Of a stretch of DNA of 42,049 nt, positions 1 to 6,905 are shown in pieces. Source of the stretch: Methylobacterium sp. Leaf123 (GTDB lineage: Bacteria; Pseudomonadota; Alphaproteobacteria; Rhizobiales; Beijerinckiaceae); assembly GCF_001423405.1 (NCBI RefSeq), contig NZ_LMNS01000001.1:221706-263754 (forward strand). Reading direction: 5' to 3'. A program made the position numbers and the translations under genes. Positions within the stretch are counted from its first letter, which is position 1. Every line of letters begins with the position of its first letter. Under the pieces are notes generated by a model. That model ran no database searches, was not told the DNA's origin, and worked only from the letters and a program-made list of their open reading frames with translations.

Positions 1-2
1 CC

Positions 3-2135
3 AGCCGCTACGACGACTGGTTCGTCCAAGGGGAGGGGCACTGGCACCCCTTCGGCGCCTGCGGCCCGCGGATCGCCGGCCGCGACCTGTTTCATTACTG
101 GATGAAGCTTCGCGGCGCGGGCGCCGAGGAGGAGGCCGGGAGCTATTCGGACTACGCGCCTCAGGCGCTGATGGCGGCCGCCGGACGCGGCCCCCGCCCT
201 GACGCGGCGCCTTCCTCGCTCACCGAGTCCGGCGAGTACGGCTATCACCTCGACAGGGCCGCCCTCGTCCGTTTCCTGCGCGAGTTGGCGCTCTCCGAGG
301 GCGTGCGCGCGGTGACCGGCCGCGTCGGCGGGATCGAGCGCGATCTCTACGGCGATGTCGCCGCCCTCGTCCTCGACGGAGGGCAGAAGGTCGAGGGCGA
401 CATCTTCCTCGATTGTACCGGCGCGGCATCGCAGCTCATCGGCACCGCCCTCGGCGAGGCCTGGATCGCCGGCAGCGGCCCCGGCGACCGCCTGGCCCGC
501 CTGTCCCTGCCGCGCTCGCCGGAGCCGCCGCCCTTCACCGCCTATCGCGGCCGGGCGGAGGGATGGACGGCGTCGCTGCCGCTGGCCGACCGCACCGAGC
601 ACCACTTCGTCTACGACAGCCGGGCCACGTCGCCGGACGCCGCGGCGGAGATCCTGCACCGCGCCTTCGACGGCGAGGGCGGTCTCGCGCATGCGGAGCT
701 GCGATACGGTCGCCGCGCCGCGCCGTGGCAGCGCAACGTCGTCGCCCTCGGCGCCGCGGCCGGAGCCGTCGAACCCCTCGTCGGCTTCGATCTCGATCTC
801 GTCCTGGCCGGACTGGAGGCGTTCCTCGCCTACCTGCCGCGGCAGGGGGAGGGGGGCGACGTGCTCCGCCGCGCCTACAACGCGCGGCTGAACCGCTTCC
901 ACGACGATGCCGCCGAGGCGGTGGCCGCGCATTACGTCCTCGGCCGGCGCCCGGACCGGTTCTGGGCGAATGCCCGCGCCGTGACGATCCCGGACCGGCT
1001 CGCCGACCGCCTCGACCTCTACGAGCTGGCCGGTCATGTCGCGCCGAGCGAGGAGGTTTTGTTCGGGGAGGGGGACCACTACCTGCTGTTCTCCGGAGCC
1101 GACTTCCTGCCCCGCCGGCCCTTCGCCCCGGTCGATGTCGCCGATGGCCGCGAGGTCGCGCGGCTTCTCGCCAGCATCCGCGCGCAATCGGGCGGGGTCG
1201 CGCAGGCCATGGCGCCGCATGCCCGCCTGATCGAGGCGCTGCACGGCCCGGCACCCGCCGACGCGCCCGTGATCCGCGTCGCGGCGGCGGAGGTGCCGTC
1301 CGGCCCGGCGAGCCTGCGCCGGACGCCGGAGGGCGCGCGCCTCGCCGATCTGGTCGCCGGCCTCGGCCAGCCCTTCGGCTACGAGCGCTCGGTGAAGGCG
1401 TCCCCGGCGGGATTGCAGACCGAGCGCTTCCTGGTCAGCCTGCACCGCAGCAGCCTCGGCCTGGCGCCGGGGAAGACGCTCGACGAACTCGCCGCGAGGC
1501 TCGGATTGCCGGAGCGGGAGCGCGCCGAGGCCGCCGGCCTGATCGCGGATGCGGACATCCTCCATCTCGGCTACGAGGACGGCCCGTCGGGCGCGCTCTA
1601 CAAGCTCTACGTCGAATGGTCGTCGCGCACCGATGCGGCCTGGAGCGCCGCGGACGCGGCCGGGGCTGAGCCGATGCTGGTCCACCGCGCCTACAAGTGG
1701 AGGCCGGAGGGAGGCCATCCCCCCGTCGTCACCCTCTACCACTGGCCGCGGGTGCGCAGCCCCGACGAGATCGGGGCGCGGCTGACCCGGATCGCCGGCG
1801 CTTGGGGCGCGGCCGGCACCTCCGTGCGCGACACCGCACAGGCGCTCCTGCGGCTGGCGCAGGAGCGGGGGCGCGGGGCCGTCCACTATCTCGAAGCCCG
1901 CGAGGAGCCGGGACTGCGCCTGTCCTACGACCTCAACCTCTATGCCTGCGGCCTCACCGTGGCCGATGCGGAGCCGCTGCTCGGCCAAGCCTTCGTGGAT
2001 CTCGGCACGTCGCCCCAGGCCGCGGCGGCGGTGCTGGGTGAACGGCTTCGGGAAAGTCTGGGGCATGTCGCCGGCGGCGTCGGGCGCGACGGACAGCCCT
2101 TCGTGACGGTCTATTCCGGTAAGGCGGGCGCGTGA
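3..2135 (+). CDS. Tryptophan-halogenase-family flavoprotein with a C-terminal extension (5' end missing)
   Basis: The frame is open from the first complete codon at base 3, so the start and the FAD GxGxxG motif lie outside the window; the ATG at 102 is internal. The segment before it reads WHPFGACGPR...RDLFHYWMKLRGAG, typical of flavin-dependent tryptophan halogenases. Further family marks are a YHLDRAALVRFLRELA stretch (about 243-290), DCTGAASQLIG (about 411-443) and NVVALGAAAGAVEPLVG (about 735-785). In the family FAD reduced by a partner reductase gives HOCl, which a lysine directs onto an aromatic ring; that lysine would lie upstream of base 3. The WxWxIP motif of PrnA-type halogenases is not evident, so the substrate, and even whether it halogenates, is uncertain. 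From about base 1260 to the stop lies a further ~290-residue domain that PrnA-like halogenases lack. It contains LYKLYVEWSS and LRLSYDLNLYACG strands, and I do not recognise it. The stop overlaps the next start by 4 nt, which indicates translational coupling. Confidence 0.85.
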   Translation, partial: SRYDDWFVQGEGHWHPFGACGPRIAGRDLFHYWMKLRGAGAEEEAGSYSDYAPQALMAAAGRGPRPDAAPSSLTESGEYGYHLDRAALVRFLRELALSEGVRAVTGRVGGIERDLYGDVAALVLDGGQKVEGDIFLDCTGAASQLIGTALGEAWIAGSGPGDRLARLSLPRSPEPPPFTAYRGRAEGWTASLPLADRTEHHFVYDSRATSPDAAAEILHRAFDGEGGLAHAELRYGRRAAPWQRNVVALGAAAGAVEPLVGFDLDLVLAGLEAFLAYLPRQGEGGDVLRRAYNARLNRFHDDAAEAVAAHYVLGRRPDRFWANARAVTIPDRLADRLDLYELAGHVAPSEEVLFGEGDHYLLFSGADFLPRRPFAPVDVADGREVARLLASIRAQSGGVAQAMAPHARLIEALHGPAPADAPVIRVAAAEVPSGPASLRRTPEGARLADLVAGLGQPFGYERSVKASPAGLQTERFLVSLHRSSLGLAPGKTLDELAARLGLPERERAEAAGLIADADILHLGYEDGPSGALYKLYVEWSSRTDAAWSAADAAGAEPMLVHRAYKWRPEGGHPPVVTLYHWPRVRSPDEIGARLTRIAGAWGAAGTSVRDTAQALLRLAQERGRGAVHYLEAREEPGLRLSYDLNLYACGLTVADAEPLLGQAFVDLGTSPQAAAAVLGERLRESLGHVAGGVGRDGQPFVTVYSGKAGA

Positions 2136-3007
2136 CTGGCCTCGACCCTGCACGGCTCGAACTGTCCGCGCCGGGCGACCGCTACGCCGATTACTGCCTG
2201 TGGGATTACGAGCCGGTCGGGCCGACGGCGGGACGCCTGCGGCAGGCGAGCCTGCTCTGGCACTCCCTGGCCTGCGCCGGCGCGGACTCGCGGCTGTTCG
2301 CAATCTGCGACGCCCTGCGCGACGGCCTCGGCCCCGGCCGCAGCGTCTGGGGCGCCAAGCTCCGGGACGGCGTCACCACCTGGGAGTTCTACTTCTACGA
2401 CTACGCCCGGCTCGACCGCACGGTCTCGATCGAGCGCGTGTTGGCGATCCTGGCGCCGTTCGCGCCCTGCGGCCTGCGCTATGCGGGCGCGCGGCCCTAC
2501 TTCATGTTTTCGCTCGACCTCGACGACGCCCTGGCCCGGGGCGAGCACGGCCTCGAGCGCCTCAACATCTATGTCGGCAATCCCGGCAGCAGCGTTTCGT
2601 CCGGCCTCAGCTACGGCCTCACCGCCGACGGCCTCGTCTTCGACAACCTCTACAGCTTCTTCGACGCCGCCCGCGAGCGCGACGCGATTGCCGCCAAGGC
2701 CGCCTGCTCGGCCCATTTCGACCTGCCCGGCCTCGATCTCGACGCGATCCTGTGGCCCGAACTGATGCGCTGCGGCGTCGTGGTCGTGGCCAACAAGCGC
2801 CTGTGCGACGGCATCTATTTCTCACGCGTCGGCATCGACGGGCTCATCGCCTTCCTCGACCGGCTGGCCTATCCACCCGCCATCCGCGACTTCGTGCGGT
2901 CGGAGCGGCGGCGCCTGTCGCATCTGCTGTTCGATGTCGGGATCGACTATGCGGTGATCGACGGCAGGCTGACGGTGACGAAGAGCGCGTATTACGGTCT
3001 GCTCTGA
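2132..3007 (+). CDS. Unrecognised 291-residue protein between halogenase and radical SAM enzyme
   Basis: The frame starts with GTG at 2132, inside the TGA of the halogenase gene (GTGA overlap), with AAGGCGG a few bases upstream. A later start would lose the coupling. No signal peptide or membrane segment is visible, so a cytoplasmic protein is likely. The sequence alternates aromatic beta strands with helices: TTWEFYFYDYARLD, LRYAGARPYFMFSLDLDD, LNIYVGNPGSSVSSGLSYG, VVVANKRLCDGIYFSRVG, and a tail ending LTVTKSAYYGLL. The strand-helix order and the closing LTV-x-S pattern resemble the C-terminal extension of the upstream halogenase (there ending PFVTVYSGK), so the two may be diverged copies of one fold. 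Repeated aromatic strands of this kind also recall the alternating layout of ABBA prenyltransferases, but I see no diagnostic residues and assign no function. The operon position implies a role on the same substrate as its neighbours. Confidence 0.8.
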   Translation: MTGLDPARLELSAPGDRYADYCLWDYEPVGPTAGRLRQASLLWHSLACAGADSRLFAICDALRDGLGPGRSVWGAKLRDGVTTWEFYFYDYARLDRTVSIERVLAILAPFAPCGLRYAGARPYFMFSLDLDDALARGEHGLERLNIYVGNPGSSVSSGLSYGLTADGLVFDNLYSFFDAARERDAIAAKAACSAHFDLPGLDLDAILWPELMRCGVVVVANKRLCDGIYFSRVGIDGLIAFLDRLAYPPAIRDFVRSERRRLSHLLFDVGIDYAVIDGRLTVTKSAYYGLL

Positions 3008-3024
3008 AGGGCTGAGACGACGCC

Positions 3025-3957
3025 ATGGGACGCTACGACCACGCCGCCTACGTCTCCCTGACGATGGAGTTTCGCTGCAACCTCAAATGCGTCCACTGCA
3101 TGATCGAGGGCACGATGGACCGGCTCGCGCCGGAATCGGACGCGCATTTCGACGAGATCCTCGCGCTCAACGCCCGCGAGCGGCGCTGGACCGGCCTGAT
3201 CCTGACGGGCTCCGAGATCACCCTGCGGCGCGACCTGCCCGAACTCGCCCGGCGGGCGCGGGCCAGCGGCTTCGCCCATGTCCGCATTCAGACCCACGGC
3301 ATGCATCTCGGCCAGCCGAGCTACTGCCGCCGGCTGGTCGAGGCCGGCATTGATGAGTTCTTCGTCTCCATAGCCGGCAGCGATGCGGCCAGCCACGACG
3401 CGCTCACCCTGGTGCCGGGCTCGTTCGAGCGCGCCCTTCGCGGCCTGGAAACCCTCGACGCGATGGAGGGGGTCGAGACCCTCACCAACACCGTGGTGAC
3501 CGAGCGCAGCTACCGCCTGTTGCCCGATCTCGTCACGCGGCTCGGGCATCTCGAGCGCCTGACCCAGATGGAGTTCTGGGTCTATTTCCCGATGTCCGAA
3601 CGCGACGAGAAGGGCCTCGTCGCGCGCCATGCCGACGTCCTGCCTTACTTGCGCGAGGCGGTGCTGCGGGCCCGCGCCCTCGGACGCGCCGTCGAGGTGA
3701 AGAACTTTCCCGAATGTCTGTTGGGTGATCTCGGCGACGCGCTCGTCAACGGCCAGCCCGAGCTGCACATCGATCCGGATTTCTGGCGGGAGTTCGGGCG
3801 CAACGGCTTCTATCAATGCGTCCATCGGGAGGTCTGCACCTCCCGCGAATGCCTGGGCCTCAACACGGCCTACATCGAAAGATTCGGCCTCGAAGCCGAC
3901 CTCGTGCACCCGTTGCCCGCCCCCCGGCGGCAGGCCTGGAGCCGGTCTCCGGCTTGA
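3025..3957 (+). CDS. Radical SAM enzyme with putative auxiliary Fe-S site
   Basis: This 310-residue protein starts with ATG 17 nt after the previous stop and is the last gene of the operon. The canonical CxxxCxxC of the radical SAM superfamily is C18, C22 and C25 (FRCNLKCVHC); these residues bind the [4Fe-4S] cluster that cleaves S-adenosylmethionine. It is followed by LILTGSEITLRRDLPEL, matching the second strand region of the partial TIM barrel. Four more cysteines lie in the C-terminal half: C231 (NFPECLLG) and C265, C271 and C276 in a CVHREVCTSREC cluster. This resembles the SPASM/twitch-type auxiliary cluster sites of peptide-modifying enzymes such as PqqE, so peptide or amino-acid modification is a reasonable inference. 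A sulfatase-maturase-like or other small-molecule role is not excluded. The family call is firm; the substrate is unknown. No precursor-peptide gene is visible next to it. Confidence 0.9.
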   Translation: MGRYDHAAYVSLTMEFRCNLKCVHCMIEGTMDRLAPESDAHFDEILALNARERRWTGLILTGSEITLRRDLPELARRARASGFAHVRIQTHGMHLGQPSYCRRLVEAGIDEFFVSIAGSDAASHDALTLVPGSFERALRGLETLDAMEGVETLTNTVVTERSYRLLPDLVTRLGHLERLTQMEFWVYFPMSERDEKGLVARHADVLPYLREAVLRARALGRAVEVKNFPECLLGDLGDALVNGQPELHIDPDFWREFGRNGFYQCVHREVCTSRECLGLNTAYIERFGLEADLVHPLPAPRRQAWSRSPA

Positions 3958-3987
3958 ACCGGTGGTGCCGCGTCTCTGAGGACAGAA

Positions 3988-4005
3988 TGCCGGTTTGCCG
4001 GCAAA
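3988..4005. terminator. Short palindromic stem-loop between convergent genes
   Basis: The 101-bp gap between the radical SAM gene and the convergent regulator contains TGCCGG-TTTG-CCGGCA (3988-4003), a perfect 6-bp stem with a 4-nt loop. The overlapping TTTGCCGGCAAA (3994-4005) is a perfect 12-nt palindrome. Its position fits a bidirectional terminator. There is no long T run on either strand, so a protein-binding site is an alternative. Confidence 0.4.
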
Positions 4006-4058
4006 TGACACCTTGAAACGGGCGACCCTCGTACCCCGATAAGGTCGTGCCGCTAGCC

Positions 4059-5159
4059 CTATCGGTTCCCGAGCCGGGGCCACCAGTCGTGCAGGACGTC
4101 GAGGTCGCTTCGCGCGTCCTTCTGGGCGAGGGCCACCTGCTCGGCGCGGAACTCGCTCGCCGTGATGCCGAACTGGGCGCGGAAGCTGCGGCTGAAATGA
4201 ACCTTGCTGCGAAACCCGAAATCGGTCGCGAGCCGCGACAGGCGGCGGGTTTCCAGCGGGTCGCTGAGGGCGGCCCGGACCGCCAGAAGGCGCCGCTCCT
4301 GCACGGATCGCATGATGCCGCCATAGGGGGCGAACATCCGGTAGAGGGTCGCGCGCGACACGCCGATCTCGTGGGCGATCATCTCCGGCGACAGCTCCGG
4401 CGAGGCGAGATGGGTGCGGATCGTCTGCTCGGCGAGCGCGAGATGACTGGCGGCGAGCGTCGGCGTTTCCGTGATCTCTTCGGCGCGGGAGGGATCGAGC
4501 AGCGCGCGCAGAAAATCGAGCGTCTGCGTCACGACCTCCTCGGCATCCGGTTCGTCGATGAGGGTGCTGCGTTCCCGCAGCGCGGTCAGATGGGCGGCCA
4601 GAAGCCGGTTGCGCCCCGCATCGAGCCGCGGCGGCAGCGGGTTGTCGGCAAGGCTTGGCAGCAAGGCCCGCGGGACGACGAGCGCGATCGTGTCCGATGA
4701 GGCCGCGAGTGTCTCGACTTCCTGGGCGAGATCGATGATCGCGACCTGCGACGACCAGATCGTGGTTTGCTGGCCGCTGATGCGGCCGCTGAAACCGCCG
4801 ACATTGTAGAGATGGAAGAGGATGTGATCCGGCGTGCGGGCGATGAGATCCCGGTCGCGGCGATAGCTCTGCGCCCCGAATACGACTCGTGCCACCATGA
4901 TGTCGCCGATGACGGCCCCGCTCGCGGAACCCGTCGGACGGCGCTGATCGGGATGGAAGGCACGCGGTTCGAACAGGGGTCCGACGACGCCTCGCCAGAC
5001 CTCGACCGCGATATCGTGCGGCAGTCCGGTCGTGAGATAATCCAAACGCTGGAGGAAGGTCACAGGAAAGTGGGGTTCCAAACAAGTATGAAGATATTTT
5101 CTTGATTTCAGAAAATCCTGGTGTTGCCTGCGAAGACAGCACAAACCTCCGTCCGACAT
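4059..5159 (-). CDS. AraC-family transcriptional regulator
   Basis: This 366-residue regulator has the two-domain AraC layout. Residues about 70-200 form a sensor like AraC_binding_2 (RRDRDLIARTPDHILFHLYN, then VAIIDLAQEVETLAA and VVPRALL). Residues about 256-341 form the double helix-turn-helix, with IAHEIGVSRATLYRMF as the first and RLATDFGFRSKVHFSRSF as the second, followed by the typical G-I-T-x-x-E-F-R ending. ATG at 5159 gives the longest frame and no strong Shine-Dalgarno is visible. A TTG at 5081 is possible, so the first ~26 residues are uncertain. It is convergent with the radical SAM operon, and about 750 bp separate it from the rightward sapC-adhesin genes. It could regulate either side; the shared upstream region makes the sapC side slightly more likely. 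Its ligand is unknown. Confidence 0.9.
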   Translation of the reverse strand: MSDGGLCCLRRQHQDFLKSRKYLHTCLEPHFPVTFLQRLDYLTTGLPHDIAVEVWRGVVGPLFEPRAFHPDQRRPTGSASGAVIGDIMVARVVFGAQSYRRDRDLIARTPDHILFHLYNVGGFSGRISGQQTTIWSSQVAIIDLAQEVETLAASSDTIALVVPRALLPSLADNPLPPRLDAGRNRLLAAHLTALRERSTLIDEPDAEEVVTQTLDFLRALLDPSRAEEITETPTLAASHLALAEQTIRTHLASPELSPEMIAHEIGVSRATLYRMFAPYGGIMRSVQERRLLAVRAALSDPLETRRLSRLATDFGFRSKVHFSRSFRAQFGITASEFRAEQVALAQKDARSDLDVLHDWWPRLGNR

Positions 5160-5911
5160 CGCGAAGTTTCAATAGAAAGTCGTTGCAACAAGGATTAATC
5201 AATCATTAGCGGATTCGAAAGATTGGGTTTTTCATCGGAGGGATGCCATATCTTCTGGATGGGTTGCAAACTTTCGTGACGTGGTTGAGGCGCGAGCGAA
5301 GTTAACGTCGTCGGTTCCGGTTTCAAGGGCGACTTCCGTCGGTATTGAATGCTCTGACCATGGTGTCACCTTCCGGCACGGCTCTGACGATGATCCGCAA
5401 TGCGTCCGCGGGGAGAAAATGTTCCGTCAGGTAGGCTGCGACGGAGGTCTCACCGCCTGTGAAAGATTGAAGTCGAGGTGAATCAGAGAAAAATTTCAGT
5501 AAATTCTAAAAATAATAACAAATTTAATACAAATTGAGGCGTGCGGGCGACGAAAATTCGTCATCGATCGCGAATTGATTGAGCCATTGCAGCCGCGATG
5601 CTGGTCTTGTTCGTGCCGATCGCGAGATTTCCGATCCCAGCTTTGGTGGCGCAACGAACTTTACGCCGGCAAACGACAAATTCGCGACGAAGTCGATCAC
5701 GATTGCTTGCGGCGCTCCCGCGGCTAAGATCGCATCTTTCACTTATGTCAACCTGGTCGAGACTCCGGCCCTGCCGACCTGAGGGGATTGGGGTCTGAGA
5801 CGCTGGATCAATAGAAATATGGAGCCGTCCCTCTGCAACGGTGGGCGGTACTGATATGCAGCAGGGCGCGAAGATGCGGAAATCGCACAAGCGCCGCAAT
5901 GTGGGGTCGGA
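5160..5911. promoter_or_regulatory. Long divergent intergenic region, no convincing gene
   Basis: About 750 bp lie between the start of the AraC-type regulator (minus) and the start of the sapC-like gene (plus), so promoters for both should be here. I could not name a -35/-10 pair with confidence. The stretch is clearly less GC-rich than its surroundings. It includes a TAAT-N5-ATTA inverted repeat at 5196-5208 close to the regulator start. The short frames on both strands have no recognisable product and poor codon bias. Confidence 0.5.
5485..5562. promoter_or_regulatory. AT-rich patch followed by a short inverted repeat
   Basis: Bases about 5485-5535 are almost entirely A and T, in strong contrast with the GC-rich window. 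The inverted repeat GACGAA-AA-TTCGTC follows at 5549-5562. Such a patch upstream of a large surface-protein operon could be an UP-like element, a nucleoid-protein (H-NS/MucR-like) site or an operator. The role is inference; the base composition and the repeat are seen directly. Confidence 0.35.
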
Positions 5912-6712
5912 ATGAGTAAGCAGCTTCTCATCTACGAGCGTGCCGTGCCGGTGACGCGTCAGCGTCATGGAGCGTGGTCAGTCAAGGCAGGTGCATCGTT
6001 CGAGTTCGCGCGCAGCGTCAACTCCGTGCCGCTGATGGTTGCCGAGTTTCCGAACGCTGCGGCCGAGTACACCATCGTCTTCGGCGGTGCGGAAGACGAG
6101 ATCATCCCGGTTGCACTGCTCGGGATTCGCGACAACGAGAATCTCTACGTCTCCGACTCCGGCACCTGGGCCGGCACCTACGTCCCGGCCTTCCTGCGCC
6201 GCTACCCGTTCGTGTTCTCCAGCGACAACGCCAACGAGGCCGACGCGACCTTCACGCTCTGTGTCGATGAGGAGTTTTCCGGCTGCAACGACGAGGGCCG
6301 GGGCGAGCGCCTGTTCGATGCCGACGGCGAGCGCACGCAGTACCTGCAGAGCGTCCTGGGCTTCCTCCAGGCCTACCAGGTGCAGTTCCAGCGCACCAAG
6401 CTGTTCGTGAAGCGCCTGCAGGAGTTCGGCCTGCTGGAGCCGATGCAGGCGCAATTCACGCTGCGCAGCGGGCAGCGCTCGACCCTGTCGGGCTTCAGTG
6501 TGGTCAACCGCGAGCGCCTCAAGGCCCTGTCGCCCGAGCAGCTCGCCGAGCTGATGCAGGCGGACGAGATGGAGCTCGTCTATCTGCACCTCGCCTCGCT
6601 GCGGAACCTGACGCCGATCGCCGAGCGGATCGGCGGCCCGGTCGATGCAGCTCAGGCTGCGGAGACCGCTCCGTCCTCGCCGACGGACTTCGAGACGTCG
6701 GGCAACGCCTGA
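5912..6712 (+). CDS. SapC-family protein
   Basis: This 266-residue protein matches the SapC family, named after a protein of the Campylobacter fetus surface-layer locus; the biochemical role is not established. Family marks in order: an N-terminal region with FEFARSVNSVPLMVAEFPNA (residues ~30-50), FLRRYPFVFSSD (~92-103), the acidic core CVDEEFSG...ERLFDADGE (~112-138), YLQSVLGFLQAYQ (~143-155), LLEPMQAQFTLRSGQRSTLSG (~174-194) and the C-terminal LVYLHLASLRNL (~225-236), all at usual family spacing and length. No signal peptide is seen. ATG at 5912 is preceded by GGGGTCGG. It lies 193 bp upstream of the giant adhesin gene in the same direction, so a role in making, exporting or anchoring that protein is a natural inference. 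In other Proteobacteria sapC-like genes are often near tryptophan-halogenase-family genes and TonB-dependent receptors, which makes the halogenase 4 kb away notable. Confidence 0.9.
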   Translation: MSKQLLIYERAVPVTRQRHGAWSVKAGASFEFARSVNSVPLMVAEFPNAAAEYTIVFGGAEDEIIPVALLGIRDNENLYVSDSGTWAGTYVPAFLRRYPFVFSSDNANEADATFTLCVDEEFSGCNDEGRGERLFDADGERTQYLQSVLGFLQAYQVQFQRTKLFVKRLQEFGLLEPMQAQFTLRSGQRSTLSGFSVVNRERLKALSPEQLAELMQADEMELVYLHLASLRNLTPIAERIGGPVDAAQAAETAPSSPTDFETSGNA

Positions 6713-6724
6713 TCCGGGAGGGAC

Positions 6725-6755
6725 CCGCGCCGGCCTCTCAGACGGGCCGGCGCGG
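6725..6755 (+). terminator. Strong 11-bp stem-loop just after sapC-like gene
   Basis: CCGCGCCGGCC (6725-6735) pairs perfectly with GGCCGGCGCGG (6745-6755) around a 9-nt loop, starting 13 nt after the sapC-like stop. No T tract follows. It may be a partial terminator or attenuator, or an mRNA-stabilising hairpin that makes the sapC-like product accumulate differently from the giant protein. Confidence 0.5.
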
Positions 6756-6770
6756 CGTCGCATGACCGGG

Positions 6771-6790
6771 CGGCGCCCCTTCGGGTGCCG
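6771..6790 (+). promoter_or_regulatory. Second stem-loop in the leader of the giant gene
   Basis: CGGCGCCC (6771-6778) pairs with GGGTGCCG (6783-6790) with one G-U pair and a CTTC loop. It stands 15 nt after the first hairpin. A TTTTT run occurs about 20 nt later, too far for a standard terminator. The tandem hairpins may attenuate or protect the transcript. Confidence 0.35.
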
Positions 6791-6892
6791 CTTCAGATTT
6801 GAATGACGGTTTTTGCATTCCCGGCCACTTCGCCGTGTGCCGGGCAAAGCTGTCTGCTGCGCGTCCGCCAAGGGCGCCTGCGCCCAGGTTTT

Positions 6893-6898
6893 GGAGAG
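6893..6898 (+). promoter_or_regulatory. Ribosome binding site of the giant gene
   Basis: GGAGAG ends 7 nt before the ATG at 6906. The frame is open further upstream to a TGA near 6803, so this site decides the start. Confidence 0.7.
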
Positions 6899-6905
6899 AG
6901 CGGCA

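Noticed and set aside
102..104. ATG at 102 as the start of the halogenase-family gene
   Set aside because: The frame is open to the window edge and the upstream codons carry conserved family sequence (WHPFG, FHYW), so this methionine is internal.
2992..5202. Minus-strand open frame of 736 codons spanning the radical SAM gene and the AraC regulator
   Set aside because: It overlaps two clearly recognisable genes in other frames, and its product is Arg/Pro/Ala-rich without any domain.
5524..5742. Small minus-strand frame (72 codons) beginning MKDAILAAGAPQAIVIDFVA
   Set aside because: The first ~35 residues look protein-like, but there is no ribosome binding site, the rest is unconvincing, it ends in the AT-rich patch and I recognise no family. 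It could be a decayed remnant; I do not call it.
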